From: Pratylenchus scribneri
Lineage: Eukaryota > Nematoda > Chromadorea > Rhabditida > Pratylenchidae
NCBI GenBank assembly: GCA_030063045.1
Contig: JAQSEB010000042.1
Coordinates: 1,674,001-1,738,000, forward strand
Length of the DNA: 64,000 nt
Direction of reading: 5' to 3'
Of this stretch, positions 55,894 to 64,000 are shown piece by piece; positions within the stretch are counted from its first letter, which is position 1, and the number at the start of each line of letters is the position of its first letter. A program made the translations under genes and the position numbers. A model generated the notes under the pieces. That model was not told the origin of the DNA, did not search any database, and saw nothing but the letters and a program-made list of their open reading frames with translations.

Positions 55894-56991
55894 ATGTCAT
55901 CCAATTTTGAAGAATCTCTCCGTGACCTTCGTAATTTGGTCGAATCCAATCATCTTGCCTTCCAGCGCCATGCACAAACATCTCGCGACTATCGTGAGAT
56001 GTTTGTGCACGTAGGCGCCCGAATGGAGAGAATTGAGACACATTTAGCCAATGTATTCATACCTTTTAATTTTAATATTTTTCCTAATATTTTATAGAAC
56101 CGTGCTGGACATTTTCATGCGATACAACCGCAGATATTCACGCGCCATGAGGAGCGCCGACTTCGACGCATTCGAGAACGATTGCAGCAATCGGTTCAGC
56201 AGGGTGGCCAGGCGGCACCGAATCCTGCGGCTGCACCTCAAACGAATGGCCCTTTCCCCACTTCTCCATCATTGTTGGCTGGCACTTCAGCAGCCAATGT
56301 TGGCTCTGCACAACCAATGCCTACGGGCTCAAATTCAGGGGCGATTCTTGCCGTTGCATTGCTTAGAAAAATGAAAGGGGCAATTGAAAATGGAGGTAAT
56401 TTTTAGTGGATTTTGTATGAATTTAAAATTGTTTTGCTATTGTATAGAAATGGTCGGATGCCAAGTTTGTGGTTTTGGATTGGTCCGAGATGTTTGCAGC
56501 AATTGCAATGAAAACCGGTTGAGGAATGAACTTCTGGCCAAGTTAGGATTCATCAATGAGCCGTTGCTCTCGCTCAGCCAAAAATTGAAAGAAGCGGAGG
56601 AAAAATTGAAATGTGAGTGAATGATTTTTTTTTTGCATCTTATTTTCTTTTCTTAGCTTCTGCTGTGGAGGCCGCTGTGAGCGGAATGCGGGAAAATGAT
56701 GGGGCATCAACATCTGCCGGTAAATAATCGAATGAGGGGAAAAATATTATTGAGAATTTTCTTTCAGCAACAACAAATTCAACAGATGAAAAGGTGTGCG
56801 GTATTTGTACAATACAGGAAGCGGACACTGTATTGCTGGGACCGAATGGCCGCCGCCCCTGTGGCCACGTGGTTTGCTCGGAATGTGCAAAGGCCATTGT
56901 ACGAATTCGAATTGTGGAGGGGGCCAGAATTGGTGGAACGTGCCCAACCTGCCGGGCACCAATTACACGATTCCAGAAAATCTTTTTCTAA
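55894..56991 (+). CDS. Polinton RING-finger protein with central zinc-ribbon
   Basis: Five exons (55894-56052, 56098-56395, 56448-56612, 56657-56719, 56768-56991) join in frame to about 302 residues. N-terminal coiled coil (ESLRDLRNLVESNH) and Arg-rich stretch (RHEERRLRRIRERLQQ), then a Pro/Ala/Ser linker, a short zinc-ribbon (GCQVCGFGLVRDVCSNC), a second coiled coil (LSQKLKEAEEKLK) and a C-terminal C3HC4 RING: CGICTIQEADT, PCGHVVCSEC, GTCPTCRAPI. All RING ligands are present. Likely E3 ubiquitin ligase that could target host proteins or restriction factors; substrate unknown. A near-perfect 18-bp inverted repeat lies inside exon 1. Confidence 0.88.
55971..56009. repeat. 18-bp inverted repeat with 3-bp loop inside RING exon 1
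   Basis: TGCACAAACATCTCGCGA, then CTA, then TCGTGAGATGTTTGTGCA; 17 of 18 positions pair. It lies wholly within coding sequence. Confidence 0.88.
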
Positions 56992-57154
56992 TTTATACCG
57001 ATAATTTTCTTTGTGGCCATTTTTGCTAATAATTTTCTTTTCTTTGTGGCCATTTTTTTTAATATTTAATAATAATGAATAAATTTGACTCATTTCTTAA
57101 TTCAATTTTTTATTTATATAATTTTAAAAAAAAATCAGAGCATAAATGGGAAAA

Positions 57155-57517
57155 TTATTGAGTGATAAAATAGATTTGATTTAGTGGAATAGGTTTGTTC
57201 TGAATTCGACATTGTCCTTTTGTATGCCTCCTCTTCCTCTTATTCCTTTTGAGTTTCATCAGTCGACGGCGCATAGAATTTGGTAGCCGCCGTCGACTCG
57301 GCGCTTGAGGCGCATTCAACTTCTTTTGAAGTGGCTCGATTGGGGATGGAGGGCGAATTCGAGGATGGAAGGATTTTTGGCCTAAAGCAGAAGGCATATT
57401 CTCTGCTTTATGTTGAGTGGATGAAATTGATGAATTTGGAGAAGGAATATTGTCCATTTTTATCATTATTTTTGAAAATAAATTAGCCAATTCTTGCATT
57501 TCTTTTTGGATGGACAT
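57155..57517 (-). CDS. small basic Polinton protein
   Basis: Intronless, 120 residues. The N-terminal half is helical then Ser/Asn/Pro-rich (MDNIPSPNSSISSTQH, IRPPSPIEPLQKK). The C-terminal half is strongly basic (SRRRLPNSMRRRLMKLKRN then KRKRRH), fit for nuclear localisation or DNA binding. Convergent with the RING gene. Family unrecognised; could condense viral DNA or be nuclear. Confidence 0.65.
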   Translation of the reverse strand: MSIQKEMQELANLFSKIMIKMDNIPSPNSSISSTQHKAENMPSALGQKSFHPRIRPPSPIEPLQKKLNAPQAPSRRRLPNSMRRRLMKLKRNKRKRRHTKGQCRIQNKPIPLNQIYFITQ

Positions 57518-57807
57518 TTTTTAAGAATGAAATTTATTTTTGAATTATCCTTTCTTATTAAACCCTAAATAATAAATGAATAAAAGAATGGATGTGAAAA
57601 ATGAAGAATGAATTTAAGCATACAGTAATACTTTGTAAAAAAAATGAATTGAGAATTAAATTTCAATTTTAAGATTTAATAAAGCAATGAATAAAGTATA
57701 ATTCAACACTCAACTAATTTATGCAATCAATCAATCGATATTCTCTATTTTAAATCATCTTTATTTTGTTTTATTTTAAATTGTCTAATTCAGATAAAGC
57801 AATTAAA

Positions 57808-58332
57808 ATGCCACCACCAAATAGGAAACAACGTCAAGTTGATGCATCATTGACCAATGCCCGGGCAGCTTTGGATGTCCAACGTGCTCGAAAACGATTG
57901 ATGGAAATGGCACAATTGAAAGATGGCAAATTGGATAATTTGGAAGAAGGACTGGAAAGGGCTGGCAAAATCTGGGAGCTGCTTTTTAAAGGTGTCTTCA
58001 TACAAGGCGAAATGCATGTGCTGATAGGTTTTAATTGTTAGAAATTTTATATTAAATTCTAAAAATTAAAAGAATTGATGCCCACCAAGGACAAAGAATA
58101 CGATTCGGCCTGGGGATATTTGTTGGATGGTCACTTGATGCGCCTACATCCAACCATCGAGGATGGCTTGCGCCTCGTCGAAATCGTTTGCCATGAAGCC
58201 ATCCACGCTGTGGTAGGCATTGAAGAAGGTTACGAGAAGGGTCACCAACACGGGCCAATTTACATGGAATGGGTGAAGAAGGTGAAGGAAATTTTGCCAG
58301 GAATTGATCCAATGCGAGACATTAAGAAATGA
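57808..58332 (+). CDS. SprT-like zinc metalloprotease (Spartan-type) carried by the Polinton
   Basis: Two exons (57808-58027, 58073-58332) join in frame to about 159 residues. The first half has a basic helical start (NRKQRQVDASLTNARAALD). The zinc site is HEAIHA (residues 114-119), then EEGYEKGHQHGPIYMEW, with His131 or His133 as third ligand. HExxH followed about a dozen residues later by GHxHG and an aromatic residue fits the SprT family, whose cellular members cut proteins crosslinked to DNA. The splice was chosen because it alone joins the two open frames. In this element such an activity could act on the covalent terminal protein; that is inference. Confidence 0.82.
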
Positions 58333-58658
58333 AGGCCATATTTAACACATTATTTTAATTGTTCAAATTATGAATTTGCAATTAATTTAATAAATATATT
58401 TTTACAAAAATTTACTTTATTATCTAAAAGAAATAATAGAGAAATAATAATGAAAAAATTAGTGTGCAAATAAGAATTAACAAAATTAATCGAAAATTAT
58501 TTTTTTTCATTTTGATTCCTCCATTTATTTTTCCGTTAAAGTATAGTAATCCAATTGAGCATTGCTTCAAGGCCATTCGCCTCCATTGCTATTGGTTATA
58601 TTCCTTCCTTCTCCCTCGTTCTTCCCAATTCCTTTCCATCATCCATTCGCATAAAATG
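58333..58658. other. Polinton right-arm non-coding stretch
   Basis: AT-rich, no gene recognised; leads into the right terminal repeat. Confidence 0.45.
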
Positions 58659-58958
58659 ACGGCAGACGACAGATTGGAGAAATGAAAATGTTGGGGAATA
58701 ATTATGTGGGAATGGAAATTTTAATTATTTTTAAATAATTATTATTTTTTCATTTTTATTTTGAAAAATTTAATGGAAGCCATATGGAGAATATGACTTT
58801 AATTTAATTTTAATTGTTCCGAAAAATGTAATTAAAATTCTGTGAAATCCCATGGGAAATTTGGATTGAATTTAATTATTTTTATTAATTTATTTTTTAA
58901 ATTTAAAATATCTTCCCACGAGAAAAGGGGCCCACGAGAATCCCCTTAGATAACTACT
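58659..58958 (-). repeat. right terminal inverted repeat
   Basis: About 300 bp, ending CCCCTTAGATAACTACT, the reverse complement of the left end. Scattered differences from the left copy suggest some time since insertion or lack of perfect copying. Confidence 0.93.
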
Positions 58959-58964
58959 ACTTTT
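58959..58964. repeat. right copy of 6-bp target-site duplication (ACTTTT)
   Basis: Matches 34066-34071 exactly. Confidence 0.92.
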
Positions 58965-59421
58965 TCTTATATATTTCTAAACTCAAACCTCATGGCAATT
59001 TTTGCAATATTTTGTCCCTTTCTGCTGTTGGCAATAAAACTTCCGGCTGGGTCCCCTAAACACTAGCAGCAGAGCTCACGTCAATATACTTATACTGAAT
59101 ACTCCCATTTAATCCCTCGTATTCCTCTCTAGTATTTGTGAGCCTTTCCCTTTTCTAATATAAACTTCAATGGTTGTTTGTCCCGTGTCCCTTCGGCAGC
59201 AGGGGCAGGCTGGTAGCAAAAAATAATTCAACGAAGCAAACAAATTTTATGATTTTTTTCCTTTTCATTGCGTTTCTGTTTATGTTTACGCATTTTTCTC
59301 ACCTTTTCTTCTTATAAAAATGCTTCAAATTTTATTCATTTTTTGACATTTTTCCAAGCATTGATTTTCTTTTATTTTTCAATTTAAAAAACTTAAAATA
59401 TTATTGCTTCAGGTTCAGCAA
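58965..59421. other. intergenic stretch, no gene seen
   Basis: Host sequence between the Polinton insertion and the proline dehydrogenase gene. No element recognised. Confidence 0.45.
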
Positions 59422-62210
59422 ATGACTATCCATTCATTTGGACGTATTCTTTCACCTAATATTTCCCATAATTTTCTCTACAAATTTGATTTTAATTTCC
59501 GACTACAACGGAGGCGACATTTTCCCTCCGGCATTCTTCAATCGAATTTATTTTTATCCACTGGAATTGACCAATGGCAAAATTGCATAAATCAAAAAAG
59601 AAAAATACAATCATTAAACTCTCAATTGCAACAACAAAAAGGCGATCAAAATCAGGTGGAAAATTATTATTAACATTTTATAAAATTTATTATTTTTATT
59701 AATTGAACTCATTGAATAATTTTCTTCAAATTTTAAGCCACAAAATGATTTATTATCACGGGAAATTGAACAATGTTATAATCGGCTGGACCTTTCTTTT
59801 GAGAATGCCAAAGAGGCCTTCAAAAGCAAATCAAATTACGATTTAATCCGGGCGTTATTGGTTTTCCGCTGTTGCCAAATTGATTGGCTTGTTCGGTGGG
59901 AACTTTCTAATATGATCTGAAGATGAGCTTTTTAATTTATTTAAGAAATAATCAACCAATTCTACAAACCTTGCGCAAAATACTCGGCAAAACATTGTTC
60001 AAACGCACTCTCAAATCTACTTTTTATGGACATTTTGTTGCGGGTGAAACACTCGATGAAGTGGGCTAATTAAATTTAAACAAAACAATAAAATGTTATT
60101 TATATTAAGGTTTCATTGACAGTTTCAAAATTGCAAAATTTTGGAGTTAAATCCATTCTTGACTATAGCGTCGAGCAAGACATCACTTCAGAAGAGGCAC
60201 AGGAAAAAGCTGTGGAGGGTATCGAAAAACAGGCCAAAATTCCAGAGGTCCCATTTTATTTGATTTTAATTCTTTTTAAAAAGTTTATTTCAGGCTTTAG
60301 ATGCATTGGCAGCACAAAGGGAGCAACAAGAATCAGTCGTCCAAACACATCAACAATTCAGTGTGCACAAAGAATTCGGCGATCGGCGTGAGCATGTCGT
60401 CTCTGCCCGCACATATTTCTATTCTGGTCCAGTTTTTTAAATTTGAAAAAAATTTAATACATAAAAATATAAATAAAATTTTGTGCAAAATTGTGTTTGT
60501 GTGCGGGGCCGACTTCATTTTTTTTTCCATTTTCATTTTTATGCCAATTTTTTAGGTGAAAGTGAATGCGACAAAAATGCCGACATTTTCTGCCGATGCA
60601 TTGATTCCACTTCGGAGGCCACCAAAGGTCAAGGATTCACAGTCATTAAGGTCAATTTTTGATTTCGCCTTTAGCTGAATCTGAATTAATTCTTCTTTTT
60701 TCAGTTGACTGCATTGGGTCGGCCAAGGCTGCTAATTCGGCTCACCGAAGCCATTGCCCAAATGCAAAATTTGTTCAAATTATTGACCGGATCAAGTTGG
60801 GAGAATTTGGTCCTTTCCCAAATTACGGAGGCCCAATTATTGGATCGGCTTCAGGTTGCCCAGGGCAAAATCAATTTTTATGAATTATTCCAAAGGAATT
60901 CGGCATCAAAACTGATACTGTAGCCGTACGTGATTGGTTCAAACAAGTTGACTTTGACGATAATGGAATTGTGGATTTTATTGAATGGGGCCAATTGCTG
61001 GATTTGGAGAAAAAGACTGGGGCAAAAAGCATCAATGAATTATTCCAAGTAAAATTAAAAATTTGAGGACCATTTTATTATTTTATTGTTAGATTCTAAA
61101 CATAAAAACGGGTCGTCTTGAGCCATTGATTCAAAATTTGAGTGACCGAGAAATGCAAGAATGCGCCAATATGATGGGTTGGTTAATTCATTCATTTTGG
61201 ACTTATAATTCCTTTCAATTAATCAGGTCGACTAAATCGAATTGCCGATTATGCCGTTGGCAAAGGTGTTCGATTGATGGTCGACGCGGAACAAACCTAT
61301 TTTCAACCGGCCATTTCTCGACTCACAAATGCACTCATGAGAAGGTGAATTTGTGGATTTGGTTAAATTAATTATTATTTGAAGGTATAATCGTGAACGT
61401 GGCCAAGTTTTGAACACATATCAAGCATATTTGCGTGCTGGCCTTACAAATTTGCTTGTGGATTTGAATTTGGCACGGAGGGAAAATTTCCATTTTGGAT
61501 GCAAATTGGTCAATATTTTTAATATTTATTAATGGATTTTACAATTTATTAGGTTCGAGGTGCCTATATGGATCAGGAAAGAATGAGGGCAGCGGCCATT
61601 GGCTACGATGATCCAATCAATGCAACATATGATGCAACATCCGAGGTCCTCCATCCAACATTCAATTGTCATACAAATAATTTAACATATTTTCTATTAG
61701 AAGCCTCACTCTAAAAGAAGCCCCCCAGCTGGAGACTCTCTGAGATTTATAGATTTATAAGCCCCAGGGCTTCTAATAGAAGAAATATGGAATACGGTAT
61801 ATCAGATTTACCTCTCCTCTTGGGAATAGTAATTCATTTTTGAGAAAGCCCTGAGGCGATATATGTCAAAGGAGGGAAAATGGATATTATTTGACTAAAA
61901 TGTTTTCATAAAATCATTCAAATTAAGTCAACCAAACACTTTCTTTATCCGACATCAATTTATTCCACTTCAGATGTACCATCGTTGTTTGGATGCGATT
62001 ATGGATGAATGGGCCCATAGGGGACGAGGCAGTGTTTCGGTGATGGTTGCCAGCCACAATTTTGACACAATCCGTTATGCCGTTGAATCGATGAAAAAAC
62101 GTGGAATTGCGCCGAGTGAACGGGTCATTTGCTTTGGACAACTCTATGGAATGTGCGATGTGGTGGGTGAAAAACAAATAAAAATTTATACAAAAATGAT
62201 TGTATTGTGA
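59422..62210 (+). CDS. prdh-1: proline dehydrogenase with EF-hand insert, C-terminal end not found
   Basis: Mitochondrial flavoenzyme, first step of proline breakdown. About thirteen exons from 59422. N-terminus is presequence-like ([14 protein letters not shown]). Conserved blocks follow: [52 protein letters not shown], then an EF-hand ([13 protein letters not shown]) as in animal [50 protein letters not shown] and [11 protein letters not shown]. In the family about 75 more residues follow, including a conserved YKYVPYG block. After 62159 I find only a short run to a stop at 62210 and no such block before the next gene. So either the last exon lies beyond the window with a nested opposite gene, or the gene is truncated. 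Confidence 0.88.
61692..61781. mobile_element. tiny inverted-repeat element in a PRODH intron
   Basis: TTCTATTAGAAGCC at 61692-61705 and its perfect complement GGCTTCTAATAGAA at 61768-61781 enclose about 60 bp. The intron is much longer than its neighbours, consistent with an inserted MITE. No clear target duplication seen. Confidence 0.5.
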
Positions 62211-62443
62211 AGGGCACAAAGGTGGCAAAAAAATGGGGAGTATAATCCTAAAGGCGGAAAAATGCGAAAATTATAACATAGAATAATTTGTGAATTTGAT
62301 GAAAAACGAAAGTGGATAGATTTTTATTGGGGGAAATGATTGAGATTCAATTGCGACTTTGCCTATAAAAATTGCGCATATTATTTTTATTTAAAATAAA
62401 TGAAAATGAAGTGAGCAAATATTAGAATATTTTATTTTCGGAT

Positions 62444-63571
62444 TTATCGTCCAATATGGATGGGTCTGTCTTCAATTTCAAATTCGGCCGTTGCGGCCCG
62501 ACTCCCCTTCTGCTTATGTGAAGCTTGGAAAACTGAATAATTTAATAAGATTAGATTAATTCATCCAGAATTACAAATGAACATTCCAAGCAAATAAAGG
62601 CCAACCACAATCCACGCCAAATATACGGGAATGCCAATTTTTTGCCCCGAAGAATAATCCCAATTTCCGGGTAAATGTGATCGTTCAACAACCTTAAAAA
62701 AGTGGATAAATTCCAACTCTATTTTGGATATTTACCTCTAAATTCCACTCGTTAACCGAGTTTATTAGCACTTCAATGGTCACCACAATGCACATTGCTG
62801 AAATTATTATTTGGGAATTATATTTTAAATATTTTCACAATATTCCCCCTTTCCAGACTTAATTCTTAGGTAAACAAAGGGAATGGGAATAGACTTTTTT
62901 GTGAAATTTGAGAAGTAATTCCTGCTAAAAAGCTCCAAATGAAACAATAAAATTGAAGGATAGGGATAGGGCATTTCCCAGAAATTCAATATAATAATGT
63001 TTGCCTTTTTACTTATGGCCCAATTTTTAGTAGGAAAATGGCATTTGGACAAACCGATTATGAGAAAAAGGACGCCAACCATCCTTTTGTACATATAACG
63101 ATGATGTCTGAATATTATTGAATTAGATGGGATTTTTGAGAGGGAATTTATAAGAACGTGAATGTATATAAGGCCATTCCATTGGCAAATGTCATTATGG
63201 CAATTGCAATCACAGAGAATGCGGCCTGAACCCGATAATAATCTGTTCGAATTATTGAATATTGAATTATTTAATGGCAAAATTACGCTTTAAATAGACG
63301 CCAGCCAACCGTGCCAATCGGTCGGAAGCCGGCTCAGGAAAATGGGAAATCCATTCGACTGTAATTTTTGGGGATTAAAATATTGCCCTGAATTCCCTTT
63401 TTTTGAACCTCTTTTTGAGGTATTCACTGAACGATATTCGCCCCAAACGCCCAATTGCACATTCACATGTTCCATCCTTTTGTTCACAAAATCGATTGTG
63501 GCCCAATTTGGGCTCAAAACGGCAATGATCAAGAGGATTATGCCAAACTTAAGCGGGGAGGAATTCATCAT
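62444..63571 (-). CDS. claudin-like four-span membrane protein
   Basis: Several exons from 63571 to the stop at 62444. The N-terminus is a span followed by the W in PNWATIDF and then GVWGEYRS, the W-GLW-type pattern of the claudin/PMP22 superfamily. Further spans: RVQAAFSVIAIAIMTFANG, KRMVGVLFLIIGLS, and IPVYLAWIVVGLYLLGM. The tail is short and polar (SHKQKGSRAATAEFEI). Probably a junctional or surface tetraspan protein. Internal splice sites were not all fixed. It may be nested in a long 3' intron of PRODH. Confidence 0.72.
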
Positions 63572-64000
63572 TCACTCCCATCACCCCCAAAAAAATTCTC
63601 AAACAATTGTTCCCATTGTGGCTGCGGCCATCATTCTCCTCTGCCTGAGCACCCTTTTGTATTCGTGCACATTTATGACCTGGGAACCACGACAATCCAC
63701 CGTTTTTTCCGCACTTTCCAACAAATTCTTCATCATTTGGATGATATGAAATATTCTGTGAATATTTTGAATAATTGAATGAGCATTAAAAAATGAAATA
63801 AATTAGGATAAATTCGCGGAATAATAAAAAAAATGGATAAATATATATGGACAGCTGCTCTGGGAAATGGAAATGGGATTTATATGCCATTTTGGGAGGC
63901 AAATAATTGAGGGAGAGGGTGGATTGATGGGTTGGTTGAATATATTTTGGGATGGCAAATGTGGAAAGTGGCACCTGCAAAATGCGGGAACATACATAAA
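63572..64000. other. window end, no gene seen
   Basis: AT-rich upstream flank of the claudin-like gene. Short open frames here show no recognisable family or splice pattern. Confidence 0.4.

Larger units (their letters stand above)
34072..58958. mobile_element. complete Maverick/Polinton element (24.9 kb)
   Basis: Defined by about 300-bp terminal inverted repeats and a perfect 6-bp target-site duplication. The ends begin AG and finish CT. It encodes every hallmark Polinton gene: protein-primed PolB, retrovirus-like integrase, FtsK/HerA-type ATPase, adenain-like protease, double jelly-roll major capsid and a minor capsid protein. Accessory genes encode a PAZ protein, a RING protein, a SprT-like protease and small membrane proteins. 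No stop or frameshift was seen in the recognisable genes. Inserted in the spacer between VPS29 and proline dehydrogenase. I saw no herpesvirus-gB-type fusogen of the kind reported in some nematode Mavericks; the largest membrane protein is only 207 residues. Confidence 0.96.

Noticed and set aside
55853..56041. Minus-strand open frame over the RING gene hairpin
   Set aside because: It is open because the palindrome makes both strands read similarly; no start context or splice support.
63342..63749. Plus-strand open frame of 135 codons at the right end
   Set aside because: Antisense to the claudin-like first exon; no splice pattern or family seen.

Overview
The window is a piece of a nematode nuclear genome. 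It is AT-rich, its genes carry short (about 45-55 bp) introns ending in TTTCAG-like acceptors, and the gene set is nematode: an UNC-24-type stomatin/SCP2 protein, a NitFhit fusion, a ground-like (hedgehog-related) secreted protein and a claudin-like protein. The species cannot be fixed by reading alone; a clade IV nematode is my guess. All exon joins were read by eye and may be off by a base or two.

Positions 1-33758 hold ordinary host genes: adenylate kinase (cut by the left edge), an unrecognised type I membrane protein, a divergent CENP-A-like histone H3, phosphomannomutase, Sec61-beta, UNC-24, NitFhit, a FAM210-type mitochondrial protein, TRAP-delta, an RG-rich protein with a multiplied exon, a PP1-like phosphatase and an intron-containing H2A sharing one TATA-bearing promoter region, a RING protein, CAF1/CNOT7 deadenylase, a ZNF593-type ribosome biogenesis factor, a REV1-type BRCT protein with no polymerase domain, ARP10/11 of dynactin, a ground-like protein, prefoldin 4, a SYNJ2BP-type mitochondrial PDZ protein and VPS29. 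Small mobile elements sit in introns and spacers: a tRNA-derived SINE with an 11-bp duplication, a hAT-type MITE with an 8-bp duplication, a fold-back element with tandem subrepeats, and two small fold-backs.

Positions 34072-58958 are one complete Maverick/Polinton, 24.9 kb, with about 300-bp terminal inverted repeats starting AGTAGTTATC and a perfect 6-bp target duplication (ACTTTT). It encodes the full virion and replication set: protein-primed DNA polymerase B (about 1403 aa, five exons), integrase with a C-terminal chromodomain, FtsK/HerA-type packaging ATPase, adenain-like cysteine protease, double jelly-roll major capsid protein, minor capsid protein and a basic core-like protein. No reading frame I recognise is broken, so it looks young and possibly still able to move. 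The structural genes are intronless, all on + and closely packed (37.7-47.0 kb); the arms carry spliced accessory genes, and several genes have TATA boxes 70-95 bp before the start codon.

The accessory genes are the most interesting part: a stand-alone PAZ-domain protein (the Argonaute domain that holds small-RNA 3' ends) with no PIWI domain, a SprT-like zinc metalloprotease, a RING/zinc-ribbon protein, three small single-span membrane proteins that could be envelope parts, and several unrecognised proteins. A model that fits: structural genes build a particle, PolB copies the protein-capped genome, integrase inserts it, the PAZ protein interferes with or redirects small-RNA silencing, and the SprT protease acts on DNA-linked proteins such as the terminal protein.

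Positions 58965-64000 return to host sequence: an EF-hand-containing proline dehydrogenase whose conserved C-terminal end is not found in the window, and a claudin-like four-span membrane protein on the opposite strand.
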